Assembly: GCA_018239845.1 (NCBI GenBank)
Contig: JAFEGO010000017.1
Location: forward strand, 1 to 64,000
Origin: Verrucomicrobiota bacterium
Lineage (GTDB): Bacteria; Verrucomicrobiota; Verrucomicrobiia; Opitutales; Opitutaceae
Length of the DNA stretch: 64,000 nt
Direction of reading: 5' to 3'
The notes under the pieces are model-generated. The model ran no database searches, was not told where the DNA came from, and saw nothing but the letters and a program-made list of their open reading frames with translations. The translations under genes were made by a program, and so were the position numbers. How positions within the stretch are numbered: position 1 is the first letter of the stretch; each line of letters starts with the position of its first letter. Below, in pieces: positions 47,275 to 55,473 of this stretch.

Positions 47275-47542
47275 CGGAGGGTCAGTGTGCGGAGGCCGGG
47301 CGCGGGCGCGCAATGCCAAGTGCAGGCATGACGCGCTGTCATCGTGCAAAATCCCCGGCCTCCCCCGGCCGGACCGTGCGAAGTGCAAGAATCGCAGCCG
47401 GGGCGAAATGGCGCAGCGTTTTTTAAATAGTTAAACACCAGCATGCTAAATCAGGAAAGCGGCTCCGGGCACGGGTTGTGCAAAAAGGCACCCACCTCAA
47501 CGCGAGGCCCAACCTCAACTAAACCCAAACAAAGGAGATCCT

Positions 47543-48322
47543 ATGAAAACGAACCAGAAGAACCCCGCCCTGATTGCGCTCGTTTCCCTGCTCGCGCTCA
47601 CCCCGTCCGCCACGCTCTTTGCGGCCGGAGCCGCGGCCACGGTCGGCTCGACCGTCAACACTGCGACCGGCGCGGTCAACGGCACCGTCCAAGGCGCCGT
47701 CGGCGCCGGCAGCACCACCACCAATCCTGCCTCGGCGATGGGCGCCTCGGCCTTCGGTTCGACCGGCGCCTCGGGCACCGGTGCGACCGTGGATGCCGCG
47801 GGCAATGTGATCCCCGGCGGGGCCAATGGCAGCGGCTCCGAATCCATGGGCATGCGCCGCGAGCGTCTCCAAGCGGAGGCCAATGGCTCGAACAGCGCCT
47901 CGGTCAACGCCAAGGGCGTCAATGCATCGGGCAGCAGCTCGGCCAGCGCCTCGTTTGACGCGACTCCTGCGGCCCGCTCGATCCGCACCGCGACCTTCGC
48001 GACGCGTGATCAGGCGGAGACCGACGTGAAGGAAAGCATGAGCCAGGGCCATCGCGCCATGGTTGAGGCCAAGGAGCGCGCCGAGCGCCTCGACGACAAG
48101 GCCCGCGCCGACTTCAAGGCGGCGGCGAAGGAGGTCACCGTGCGCGAGCGTCAGCTGAAGGCCAGCGCGAAGGCCGCCGGCAAGGCCACCGCGGAAAATT
48201 GGGAAGCCGCCCGCGCCCAGCTGGCCGCCGACCAGGACGCCTATGCGCAGGCCGTCGCCCGCGCGCAGGCCCAGTCAGCGCAGGCTTCGGTCAGCGGCGC
48301 AGTCGAAGGCGGCAAGCGCTGA
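47543..48322 (+). CDS. Exported Ala/Gly/Ser-rich protein, function unknown
   Basis: 259 residues with a clear AAAGGAG ribosome site before the ATG. Signal peptide (PALIALVSLLALTPSATLFAAG), then a low-complexity Gly/Ala/Ser/Thr/Asn region (about 28-145) with repeated ATGAVNG, GANGSGS and NASGSSS-like stretches, and a charged, Lys/Glu/Ala-rich helical C-terminus (about 150-250; QAETDVKESMSQGHRAM) that may form a coiled coil. No homologue recognised. A terminator follows. It could be a secreted structural or cell-surface protein (speculative). The 268-base gap upstream is AT-rich near 47420-47450. Confidence 0.72.
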   Translation: MKTNQKNPALIALVSLLALTPSATLFAAGAAATVGSTVNTATGAVNGTVQGAVGAGSTTTNPASAMGASAFGSTGASGTGATVDAAGNVIPGGANGSGSESMGMRRERLQAEANGSNSASVNAKGVNASGSSSASASFDATPAARSIRTATFATRDQAETDVKESMSQGHRAMVEAKERAERLDDKARADFKAAAKEVTVRERQLKASAKAAGKATAENWEAARAQLAADQDAYAQAVARAQAQSAQASVSGAVEGGKR

Positions 48323-48354
48323 GTGAGTCAGACCACCTGAACCTCGAAGTTCGG

Positions 48355-48400
48355 ACAAACCCACCCCGCGTGCCAGACGGCCGCGGGGTGTTTGTTTTTG
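48355..48400 (+). terminator. Rho-independent terminator after the Ala-rich gene
   Basis: Stem CAAAC-C-CACCCCGCG with CGCGGGGTG-TTTG (one bulge) and a 10-11 base loop, followed by a T-rich run ending near 48399. It lies about 33 bases past the stop. Confidence 0.75.
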
Positions 48401-48441
48401 GGCATTGGCAAGGGCGCGGTGGTGGCGGAGGCTAGGGGCCG

Positions 48442-48801
48442 ATGAGCACGCTGAAAGTTTACACGTACGCCAACTGCGATACCTGCCGCCGCGCCGTGAA
48501 ATGGCTGCGCGCGGCCGGGCTGGCTTTCGAGGAGAAGCCGATCCGCGAGACGCCGCCGACGACCGCGGAGCTCAAGACGATGCTGGCCGCGCAGGACGGC
48601 GTGCTGCGGAAACTCTTCAACACCTCGGGCAAGGACTACCGCGACCAGCAGCTCGGCGAGAAGCTGCCGGGGCTGACCGAGGCGCAGGCCCTCACGCTGC
48701 TGGCCGGCAATGGGAATCTGGTGAAGCGCCCCTTTTTGCTCGGCTCGGGCGTCGGGCTCGTGGGCTTCGACGAAAAGGTCTGGGCGGCGGCGCTCAAGTA
48801 G
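48442..48801 (+). CDS. ArsC/Spx/MgsR-family thioredoxin-fold protein
   Basis: 119 residues. VYTYANCDTCRRAVKWL carries the CxxC motif typical of the Spx/YffB branch; KRPFLL near the C-terminus is also conserved. It is either a glutaredoxin-coupled arsenate-reductase relative or a redox protein of the YffB type; nothing nearby concerns arsenic. The next gene begins eight bases on. Confidence 0.85.
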   Translation: MSTLKVYTYANCDTCRRAVKWLRAAGLAFEEKPIRETPPTTAELKTMLAAQDGVLRKLFNTSGKDYRDQQLGEKLPGLTEAQALTLLAGNGNLVKRPFLLGSGVGLVGFDEKVWAAALK

Positions 48802-48808
48802 GTCCCCC

Positions 48809-49345
48809 ATGCCCGCCACCACCGCCCGCATCGAAGTTCGCCTGCGTGAGCTGGCGCAGCTTTTTAATTCGATGGACCCCTCGCCGTTCATCGACCGCGA
48901 CCTCGATGCGAAGGCGGAGGAGTTCATCGTAAGCTGGGCGCGAGAGCACCCGACCGGGCATGAGTTTCAGCTCTCGATCCACCTCGCGACGGCGCCGGAG
49001 CCGGATCGGGCGGCGGGCGTCGAGGAGGCGGTGCGACACTACTTCAAGGCGCGGGCGGATATGAAGCGAAGCGAGTTTCGCCAGCTCATGCGGGTGGGGC
49101 GGCAGAGCCTGCTGGTCGGACTTTTGTTTTTGGCCGGCTGTCTCTTTCTCGCCGGGATGCTGGCGCCGAAGCTGGATTCGGCGACGGCGGCGGACATCGT
49201 GCGCGAAGGGCTGACCATTTTGGGCTGGGTGGCGATGTGGCGGCCGCTGCAGGTCTATCTTTACGACTGGTGGCCCCTGCAGGAGGAACAGCGGTTGTTC
49301 GCTCGCCTTGCGCGCCTACATGTGCGATTGATTGTGGCGAAATGA
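48809..49345 (+). CDS. Conserved membrane protein, function unknown
   Basis: 178 residues. A soluble N-terminal part (about 1-90; RIEVRLRELAQLFNSMDPSPF, FIVSWAREHP) is followed by two hydrophobic helices (LLVGLLFLAGCLFLAGMLA and ILGWVAMWRPLQVYLYDWWP) and a basic C-terminus. I recall similar unannotated proteins but no named family. Eight bases after the ArsC-like gene and ATGA-overlapping a small downstream gene, so probably one transcript. Confidence 0.75.
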   Translation: MPATTARIEVRLRELAQLFNSMDPSPFIDRDLDAKAEEFIVSWAREHPTGHEFQLSIHLATAPEPDRAAGVEEAVRHYFKARADMKRSEFRQLMRVGRQSLLVGLLFLAGCLFLAGMLAPKLDSATAADIVREGLTILGWVAMWRPLQVYLYDWWPLQEEQRLFARLARLHVRLIVAK

Positions 49346-49599
49346 GTGCCAAGTCCTTGAATCCTTTGCAGAATACCGTCCGCTGGCTGGGCGCGCACAC
49401 GCGGTTTCCCGCGAGCCGCCTCGAGCGCCACGCGGAGGCCTTGCTGTGCGTGTCGGCGCTGGCCGCCGCCGAGGAGGCGGAGGAGCAGCAGCGGTTTTTG
49501 ATCAAATCCCGCGACCCGGCGCAGACCTCGGCGCTGAAGACGCACGCCCTGCTGCGTTCGCGCGTGCACTTCAAGTGCGACAACAGCGCGAAGGTGTAA
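49342..49599 (+). CDS. Small protein (85 aa), function unknown
   Basis: Starts in an ATGA overlap with the previous stop, which supports translation. The sequence is helical and charged (ERHAEALLCVSALAAAEEAE), has no signal or membrane segment and matches no family. The frame also runs upstream inside the previous gene, so the ATG at 49342 is a choice made on context. Confidence 0.55.
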   Translation: MSAKSLNPLQNTVRWLGAHTRFPASRLERHAEALLCVSALAAAEEAEEQQRFLIKSRDPAQTSALKTHALLRSRVHFKCDNSAKV

Positions 49600-49601
49600 G
49601 A

Positions 49602-49627
49602 CTCTGCGGCGAGGATGCCGCAGCCAC
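49602..49627. repeat. Half copy of the CTGCGGCGAGGACGCCGCAG palindrome family
   Basis: CTGCGGCGAGGATGCCGCAG followed by CCACG matches the right half of the element at 50659-50721 with one change. It directly follows the stop of the 85-residue gene. Confidence 0.6.
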
Positions 49628-49677
49628 GTTTTTTGTAACTTTTGGATGGATGGGTGGGTATTGGAGGCAATCACCTC

Positions 49678-50619
49678 ATGAAAACCCATCTCTTATTCGT
49701 TGCGGCCGGCTTGCTGGCCCTCGCCCCTATTGCCGCGCAGGCCAAGATTGAGCGCGTGGTCGAAAAGACCTTCACCGTCCAGCCGGGCGGGACCCTGACA
49801 GTCGAGACGCAGGGCGGCGATGTCCGCATCCTGACCTCGAAGGACTCGACCGTGAAGGTCACCGCCAAGGAGAAGATCAAGGCCGGCTCGGAGAGCGAGG
49901 CCGACGAGCTGTTGAAAAAGCTCACGCTCACGATGGAGCAGGTGCCGGAGGGCGTCTCGGCGCTGGCGAAGTACGAAAAGCCCGTGAGCGGCTGGCGCTT
50001 CGGTTCCTGGCCGCCGGTGCAGGTGGATTTCATCGTGACGGTGCCGGCGAACTACAACGTCTCGCTCAAGACGACGGGCGGCGACATCAAGGTCCCGGAA
50101 CTCGGGGGCAAGGTGTACGCCCGGACCTCCGGCGGCGATGTGACGCTCGGCAAGATCGCCGGCGAGATCGACGCGGGCACCTCGGGCGGCGACGTGCGCC
50201 TGACCGAGGGCGGCGCGACGGTGCACCTCACCACGTCGGGCGGCGACATCCATGTGGACCGCGCCGTGGGTGCCACGGATTTGGATACGTCGGGCGGCGA
50301 CATCGTCATCAAATCGGTGGAAAACACGCTCCACGCCTCGACCAGCGGCGGCAATGTGACGGCCGGGATCATCGGCGCGCTTAAGGGCGAGTGCCGGCTG
50401 AGCACGTCGGGCGGCCGGGTGCGCGTGACGGTGGACAACGGCACGGCCTTTGACCTCAACGCCTCGACCAGCGGCGGCGTAGTCGATGCGACCGGGCTGA
50501 CGATCACGATTGAAAAAGGCCGGGTGAGCCGCAGCAAACTCGAGGGCAAGGTCAACGGCGGCGGCCCGCTGCTGAAGCTGCGCTCGAGCGGCGGAGACAT
50601 CTCGGTGCAGACGCGCTGA
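49678..50619 (+). CDS. DUF4097-type beta-repeat protein, exported
   Basis: 313 residues from the ATG at 49678, preceded by TTGGAGG. Signal peptide LLFVAAGLLALAPIAAQA, then a DUF4097 right-handed beta-solenoid: the motif TSGGD(V/I) recurs at least six times at about 17-21 residue spacing (KTTGGDIKV, RTSGGDVTL, GTSGGDVRL, TTSGGDIHV, DTSGGDIVI, STSGGNVTA, STSGGRVRV, STSGGVVDA). Family members are often envelope-associated; function unknown. Flanked by palindromic repeats on both sides. Confidence 0.88.
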   Translation: MKTHLLFVAAGLLALAPIAAQAKIERVVEKTFTVQPGGTLTVETQGGDVRILTSKDSTVKVTAKEKIKAGSESEADELLKKLTLTMEQVPEGVSALAKYEKPVSGWRFGSWPPVQVDFIVTVPANYNVSLKTTGGDIKVPELGGKVYARTSGGDVTLGKIAGEIDAGTSGGDVRLTEGGATVHLTTSGGDIHVDRAVGATDLDTSGGDIVIKSVENTLHASTSGGNVTAGIIGALKGECRLSTSGGRVRVTVDNGTAFDLNASTSGGVVDATGLTITIEKGRVSRSKLEGKVNGGGPLLKLRSSGGDISVQTR

Positions 50620-50658
50620 GCGTGGGACGAACGAACATTGAACTTTGAAGGTTTGAAA

Positions 50659-50721
50659 TAGTGGCTGCGGCGTCCCGCAGCAGGGATCGAAAACTCTGCG
50701 GCGAGGACGCCGCAGCCACTG
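50659..50721. repeat. Palindrome GTGGCTGCGGCGTC
   Basis: AGTGGCTGCGGCGTCC and GGACGCCGCAGCCACT form the outer arms, with an inner CCGCAG/CTGCGG pair. The right half contains GCGAGGACGCC, shared with the next element. Confidence 0.75.
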
Positions 50722-50772
50722 GGGGGCGCTTTGCTATGACGCCTGTACGAAGGAGTGTCGGGATCGGCTTGG

Positions 50773-50830
50773 GGTAGCGCAGGCGTCCAGCCTGCAAAAG
50801 TAGTGGCAGGCGAGGACGCCTGCGCTACTT
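50773..50830. repeat. Palindrome GTAGCGCAGGCGTCC
   Basis: GTAGCGCAGGCGTCCAGCCTGC and GCAGGCGAGGACGCCTGCGC plus TAC are imperfect reverse complements. It ends seven bases before the TatD start and, together with the 50659 element, fills the 218-base gap after the DUF4097 gene. Confidence 0.75.
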
Positions 50831-50837
50831 TGTCGGC

Positions 50838-51638
50838 ATGGGCTTGATTGATACGCACACGCATCTCGAATCGTTTTCCCGCCAGGGTACGCTGGCGGGT
50901 GCGCTCACCCGGGCCAAGGAGGCCGGGGTGGAAGCGATGATCACGATTGGGACGTCGCCCGATGACTGGGCGCCCTATCGTGAGATCGCGGAGAAAAACC
51001 CGGGCTTCGTGCACTACACCGTCGGGCTGCATCCCTGTTCCGTGGAGGAGGATTGGGCGCAGGCGGTGGCGCATATTGAGGGATTTTGGACCAACGGCCC
51101 GAAGCCCGTGGCGCTCGGGGAGTGCGGGCTCGACCGGTTTCATTTGCCGAAGGACAACGCGGAGCAGGCGGCGCGGATCTTTGCGTGGCAGCGGGCGGCT
51201 TTTGAAGCGCAGCTCGCCATCGTGAAGCGGCTGGGGTGCCCGGTGGTGGTGCATTCGCGCGGGGCATTTCAGGAGTGCGTCGATATGATCGACGCGAGCG
51301 GCGTGGCCTGGGAGCGGGTGGTGTTTCACTGCTTCACGGAGAACGAGGCCGAGATGGCCGAGCTGACGCGGCGGGGCGGCTACGGTTCGTTCACCGGCAT
51401 CATCACCTACAAGACCGCGGGCAATGTGCGCGCGGCGGCCAAGGCACAGGGCTTGGCGCGGCTGATGATCGAGACCGATGCACCCTACCTCACGCCGATG
51501 CCGCACCGCGGAAAGCCCAACGAGCCGGCATTTGTGCGGCATACGGCGGAGTTTGCCGCGAAGGAGGTCTTTGGCGTGAGCGCGGAGGAATTTGCGGCGG
51601 TGACCACGGCGAATGCGCGGCGGTTTTTCGGGATCTAA
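50838..51638 (+). CDS. tatD: TatD-family metal-dependent hydrolase
   Basis: 266 residues. Metal-site motifs of the TatD family: LIDTHTHLESF, ALGECGLDRF, VVHSRGAF, VFHCFTEN and IETDAPYLTP. These are Mg2+/Zn2+-dependent (deoxy)ribonucleases in the cytosol involved in DNA repair or RNA turnover. There is a palindrome directly upstream and a terminator-bearing palindrome directly downstream. Confidence 0.9.
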   Translation: MGLIDTHTHLESFSRQGTLAGALTRAKEAGVEAMITIGTSPDDWAPYREIAEKNPGFVHYTVGLHPCSVEEDWAQAVAHIEGFWTNGPKPVALGECGLDRFHLPKDNAEQAARIFAWQRAAFEAQLAIVKRLGCPVVVHSRGAFQECVDMIDASGVAWERVVFHCFTENEAEMAELTRRGGYGSFTGIITYKTAGNVRAAAKAQGLARLMIETDAPYLTPMPHRGKPNEPAFVRHTAEFAAKEVFGVSAEEFAAVTTANARRFFGI

Positions 51639-51722
51639 GAACCACGAAACACACGAACTACACGAAAACAGAAAAACCGGCCAAGAGGCCGGTTTCGTGT
51701 GTTTAGTGTATTTCGTGGTTAT
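51639..51722. repeat. CACGAA-variant palindrome enclosing a bidirectional terminator
   Basis: Outer arms 51640-51668 (ACCACGAAACACACGAACTA and on) and 51693-51722 are imperfect reverse complements of the CACGGA family with GAA in place of GGA. In the centre a 9-10 base perfect stem AAACCGGCC/GGCCGGTTT (51675-51694) with a 4-base loop, flanked by A and T runs, should terminate both tatD and ptsH. Confidence 0.8.
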
Positions 51723-51727
51723 CTGAC

Positions 51728-52027
51728 TCAGGCCTCGTCGAACTTGCGGGTGAAGAGCTGCTCGAGCTCGGTGAGCATCGAGGGGGCGTCTTCGCCGGTG
51801 ACCAGGAACTTGACCTTCGAGCCCTTGCCGGCGGCCAGCATCATGAGGCCCATGATGCTCTTGCCGTTGACCTGCTCCTCGTCCTTTTCGACGAAGACCT
51901 CGGCTTTGAACTTGTTGGTGATGCGCACGATCATCGCCGCCGGACGCGCGTGGATGCCCATCTTGTTCTGCACCACCAGCTCTTTGACGAGTTGTTGGGC
52001 GGAGGGCGTGGCGTCACTTGGGTTCAT
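51728..52027 (-). CDS. ptsH: HPr phosphocarrier protein
   Basis: 99 residues. GIHARPAAM has the phosphorylated His26, and GKSIMGLMML has the regulatory Ser57. It passes phosphate from EI to EIIA proteins or is a target of HPr kinase in regulatory PTS. No EI or HprK gene lies next to it here. Slightly longer than usual (about 88) through an N-terminal tail. Divergent from kdsB. Confidence 0.93.
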   Translation of the reverse strand: MNPSDATPSAQQLVKELVVQNKMGIHARPAAMIVRITNKFKAEVFVEKDEEQVNGKSIMGLMMLAAGKGSKVKFLVTGEDAPSMLTELEQLFTRKFDEA

Positions 52028-52111
52028 TGGATGGCTTTAAAAAGGACCGGCGTAAATCCGGCATGCGGGCACGGCTTGCAACTTAAAAACCGAGCCTCAT
52101 TATGCAAGTCG

Positions 52112-52861
52112 ATGAGTACCACAGCTATCATCGTGCCATGTCGGCTTGAGTCTACCCGGTTCCCCCGCAAGCTTTTACATCAGATCAAGGGTCGGCCATT
52201 ATTGTTGTGGGTGGCCGAGCGGATCGCCCGGGAAGCCCCGGAATTTCCGCTCTGGTTTGCCGTCGATCACCCGTTGCTAGGGGATTGCGTGACGCAGGCA
52301 GGGTTCAAGGCGATCCTGACCGACTCGGCCCACCAGAGCGGCACCGATCGCATCGCCGAGGCCAACCGCACGGTGAAGGCCACGCATGTCATTAATGTCC
52401 AGGCGGATGAGCCGTTGGTCACAAGCGGGCAGCTGCGGGCGTTGGCGGGGCTGCTGGCTGGCGGAGCGCCAATGGCCACGCTGGTGACGCCCTTCAAGCG
52501 GGCGGCCGATTTTGAGAACCCCAACCAAGTGAAGGTTGTGCTGCGGCGCGACGGGCGGGCGCTGTATTTTTCGCGTTCGCGGATGCCGTATCCCCGCGAT
52601 CTCGGTGGGACGGTGAGCGACGCCTGGGTCCAGGCCAACCCCTGCTACAAGCACCTCGGGCTCTACGCCTACCAGGCGGACCTGTTGCAGAATTTCGCCA
52701 AGCTGCCGCCGGGGCGCTACGAAGTGGTGGAAAAACTGGAGCAGCTCCGCGTGCTCGAAAACGGCTACGACATCGCTTGCGCCGTCACGGAAGACCCGAC
52801 CATCGGTGTGGATACGCCGGAGGATGCGGTGAAGTTTGAGCAGTGGTTGGGCGGAGCGTGA
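52112..52861 (+). CDS. kdsB: 3-deoxy-manno-octulosonate cytidylyltransferase
   Basis: 249 residues from the ATG at 52112. CMP-KDO synthetase motifs: IIVPCRLESTRFPRKLL, HQSGTDRIAEA, VINVQADEPL, YFSRSRMPYPRD, YKHLGLYAY and EQLRVLENGY. It activates KDO for lipopolysaccharide, confirming a Gram-negative envelope. Frames starting upstream cross the ptsH start region and were rejected. A palindrome follows. Confidence 0.94.
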   Translation: MSTTAIIVPCRLESTRFPRKLLHQIKGRPLLLWVAERIAREAPEFPLWFAVDHPLLGDCVTQAGFKAILTDSAHQSGTDRIAEANRTVKATHVINVQADEPLVTSGQLRALAGLLAGGAPMATLVTPFKRAADFENPNQVKVVLRRDGRALYFSRSRMPYPRDLGGTVSDAWVQANPCYKHLGLYAYQADLLQNFAKLPPGRYEVVEKLEQLRVLENGYDIACAVTEDPTIGVDTPEDAVKFEQWLGGA

Positions 52862-52871
52862 AGTAAGGAGC

Positions 52872-52935
52872 TGTGGGTCGGGCTTTACGCCCCATATCCG
52901 ATTCCCCGCAGTCGGGCGTAAAGTCCGACCCACAC
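52872..52935. repeat. Palindrome GTGGGTCGGGCTTTACGCCC
   Basis: Arms 52872-52892 and 52914-52934 (GGGCGTAAAGTCCGACCCAC) are reverse complements with one mismatch. It lies between the convergent kdsB and 52958-53560 genes and may help termination. Confidence 0.75.
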
Positions 52936-52957
52936 TTGATCCATTTCGATCCCTCGA

Positions 52958-53560
52958 TCACAGCGACCAGCGCGTGACGGAGGTGATCCACATCACTTCG
53001 CAGCTGTGGCCGCCGGTGTCGGTACGGCTGAGCGAGGAGGTCCAGTGATAGCCGTCGGGCTTGGTGATGGAGACGAGGTAGCCCTCGAGTTTCACGAGTT
53101 CGTGGCGACGCACGGCGAGCAGCGTGTCGCGCACGGTGTCGTCGGCGGGGAGGCAGTGGGTGTTGGCGGAATGGGAACTCATCTCCGCAGGATCGAGCGG
53201 CGGCCCGTCGCCGGACCAGCGGAACTCGTACCAGCGGGCCGACTGGCTGATGGAGAGCTCGTTGAGGACCGAGGCGATCGACATCGGGCCCCAGCCGAGG
53301 GCGAGATCGACGGGCGCGAGCGGGGCCGCGTCGTCGTAGCGGTAGCGCTCGCGCCCGAGCACGACGGCCGTGATCGAGTAACGGGCGAGCGGCGTGATCG
53401 TGTAGCCGTCATGCGGGAAAGGCTTGGGCAGGGCAGCGTCGGTCTGCACCGGCTCGGCGGGCGCCGGGATGCCGCGCCATTTGGCCGCGGGCTCATGCAG
53501 CCACAGCCACGCAGCAATCGCGAGGAGGGCGAGCACGGCGGCGATTTTCACGCGGCGCAT
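52958..53560 (-). CDS. Membrane-anchored or exported protein, function unknown
   Basis: 200 residues. An N-terminal hydrophobic segment (IAAVLALLAIAAWLWL) is a signal anchor; the rest is a soluble domain with DLALGWGPMSIASVLN, ISQSARWYEFRW and HSANTHCLPADD, ending in SCEVMWITSV. Similar unannotated proteins exist in other Gram-negatives, as far as I recall. It lies 33 bases downstream of the DUF4870 gene on the same strand. Confidence 0.72.
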   Translation of the reverse strand: MRRVKIAAVLALLAIAAWLWLHEPAAKWRGIPAPAEPVQTDAALPKPFPHDGYTITPLARYSITAVVLGRERYRYDDAAPLAPVDLALGWGPMSIASVLNELSISQSARWYEFRWSGDGPPLDPAEMSSHSANTHCLPADDTVRDTLLAVRRHELVKLEGYLVSITKPDGYHWTSSLSRTDTGGHSCEVMWITSVTRWSL

Positions 53561-53593
53561 GGGCGGAAAACAGCGCGCGGGCGGACGTGCGGC

Positions 53594-53932
53594 TCAGCGG
53601 TCGGGCTGAAGAAAACCGCCGATCACGGGCAGGGGCCGGCCGCGGCCTTGGGCGGCGTTGACGATCCCGAGGATGGCGAGCACGAGTAGGCCGAGGTCGA
53701 GCAGCCACTCCAAGCCGCTGAGGTTGTAGGGGAGCAGGCGGACGATCACCCCGACGACGAGTGTGGCGAGAAACAGTGTGAGGCCCTGGTAGGCGTGGAA
53801 GCGCGCGAACTTCGAGTCCTTGGCGGCGAGCAGTGGGATGAGAAACAAAATCCAGAGATAGGAGATGACGGCGAAGGCCTTGTTCTTCTCCACGTCGGCG
53901 CTGTCGAAGACGACTTCAGGGGTGTTGCTCAT
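53594..53932 (-). CDS. DUF4870-like membrane protein
   Basis: 112 residues from the ATG at 53932; the frame upstream to 54034 runs through the CACGGA palindrome. Three hydrophobic segments: AVISYLWILFLIPLLAA, LTLFLATLVVGVIVRLLP, and LLDLGLLVLAILGIVNAAQG, with FARFHAYQGL between the first two, typical of the family. Function unknown. Confidence 0.8.
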   Translation of the reverse strand: MSNTPEVVFDSADVEKNKAFAVISYLWILFLIPLLAAKDSKFARFHAYQGLTLFLATLVVGVIVRLLPYNLSGLEWLLDLGLLVLAILGIVNAAQGRGRPLPVIGGFLQPDR

Positions 53933-53996
53933 GGTGCGGCTGAGTCTGGCCGCGAGCGGAAAATTGCCGAGAGAAAAGCAGGTGCCGAGAAAGCTC

Positions 53997-54082
53997 AAAC
54001 CACGGATGGACACGAATGCACACGGATAGACCAAGGCATAACAGGTATTTATCCGTGTGCATTCGTGTCCATCCGTGGTTAA
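53997..54082. repeat. Palindromic element, CACGGA family (full copy)
   Basis: Arms 53998-54028 (AACCACGGATGGACACGAAT and on) and 54048-54080 are near-perfect reverse complements and share the ACCACGGATG tip with the element at 8453. It lies between carA and the DUF4870 gene. Confidence 0.82.
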
Positions 54083-54142
54083 AAGAGTCCACGGCGCGCA
54101 CTCGAGGGCCGCGCGTGATTTGCAATCCAGTCCGCGAAGGGC

Positions 54143-55315
54143 TCAGATCTTCCCGGCCTTGCGGGCTTCGATCATGCGGTAGAAGTCCGTGAAGAGCGGG
54201 TCGGCGTCGTTGGGGCCGGGGGCGGCCTCGGGGTGGTACTGCACGCTGAAGATCGGGAGCGTCTTGTGGCGCAGGCCCTCGACGGTCTGGTCGTTGAGGT
54301 TGATCTCGGTGACCATGGCGCCGGTCTTCTCAAGGGACTTCGGGTCGGTCGCGAAACCGTGGTTCTGCGCCGTGATCGAGACCTTGCCGGTCTCGAGGTT
54401 TTTCACGGGCTGGTTGCCGCCGCGGTGGCCGAACTTGAGCTTGAAGGTCGTGCCGCCGAGCGCGTGCGTGAGCATCTGGTGGCCGAGGCAGATGCCGAAG
54501 ATCGGGAAGTCCGGGATCAGGCCCGTGACGGTCTTATGGATGTAGGGCAGGGCGGCCGGGTCGCCGGGGCCGTTGGAGAGGAAGACGCCGTCGGGTTTGT
54601 GCTCGCGGATCTGCTCGTGGGTCGCGGTGGCGGGGAAGACCTGCACCTCGAAGCCGTGGCGAACGAGCTTGCGGAAGATGGTGTGCTTGGCGCCGTAGTC
54701 GAAGGCGGCGATGCGGAACTTCTTCGCGGGCACGCCGGGGGCGTTCATCGTGGTGCCGACGGGGAAGTACGCGGGGTTGTGGTTCTCGGGGGCATCGCCG
54801 CGCCAGAGGTAGGGCTCGCGGCAGGTGACGTCCTTCACGTAGTCGCTGCCGGCCATGTCGCGCCAGCCGCGCGCGCGGGCGATTGCCTCGTCGTCGCTGA
54901 TCGGAAGGGTGCTGAGGCAGGACTTCATCGCGCCATCCACCCGGAGCTTTTTCGTGAGCGCGCGGGTGTCGATTTCGCTCAGGCCGGGGATGCCGTGCTT
55001 GCGCAGGTAATCGGGGAGGGAGATGCGGCTGCGCCAGTTGGAGACGATGGGGGAGACCTCGCGGACGACGAAGCCGGCGCACTTCGGGCCGGAGGATTCC
55101 TCGTCCTCGGGCGAGAGGCCGTAGTTGCCGATCTGCACGGCGGTCATCGTGACGATCTGGCCGAAGTACGAGGGATCGGTGAGGATCTCCTGGTAGCCGG
55201 TCATGGAGGTGTTGAACACGCACTCGCCGGCGATGGTGGCATCGGCGCCAAAGGCGAGGCCGCGAAACACACTGCCGTCTTCGAGGGCGAGAACTCCGGG
55301 TTTGGACGTGGACAT
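54143..55315 (-). CDS. carA: Carbamoyl-phosphate synthase small subunit
   Basis: 390 residues. The N-terminal CarA domain (ALEDGSVFRGLAFG, NTSMTGYQEILTDPSY, VVREVSP) and the class-I glutamine amidotransferase with Cys in FGICLGHQML and His in AQNHGFA, then QYHPEAAPGP with the His-Glu pair. It supplies ammonia to CarB for arginine and pyrimidine synthesis. carB is not in the window. Confidence 0.95.
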   Translation of the reverse strand: MSTSKPGVLALEDGSVFRGLAFGADATIAGECVFNTSMTGYQEILTDPSYFGQIVTMTAVQIGNYGLSPEDEESSGPKCAGFVVREVSPIVSNWRSRISLPDYLRKHGIPGLSEIDTRALTKKLRVDGAMKSCLSTLPISDDEAIARARGWRDMAGSDYVKDVTCREPYLWRGDAPENHNPAYFPVGTTMNAPGVPAKKFRIAAFDYGAKHTIFRKLVRHGFEVQVFPATATHEQIREHKPDGVFLSNGPGDPAALPYIHKTVTGLIPDFPIFGICLGHQMLTHALGGTTFKLKFGHRGGNQPVKNLETGKVSITAQNHGFATDPKSLEKTGAMVTEINLNDQTVEGLRHKTLPIFSVQYHPEAAPGPNDADPLFTDFYRMIEARKAGKI

Positions 55316-55451
55316 TAAAGTCTGACGAAAAAGGCTCCGGGGACCTCTGCCAAGGGGAATCCCATGGCTGACGATTTTTTGCCCCGGCAGGGCTCCCTTA
55401 TCTGTGGCTTAAAAGGCCGCAGCCGGGGCGCGGCCTGATGTAAATCATGGC

Positions 55452-55473
55452 AGATTACCCCATTAGGTAATCT
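55452..55473. promoter_or_regulatory. Perfect inverted repeat, candidate operator
   Basis: AGATTACC and GGTAATCT (8 bases each) with a 6-base AT-containing spacer lie in the 211-base divergent gap between carA and kamA, 54 bases before the kamA start. The size fits a dimeric regulator site. No further copy was found in the window. Confidence 0.4.
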
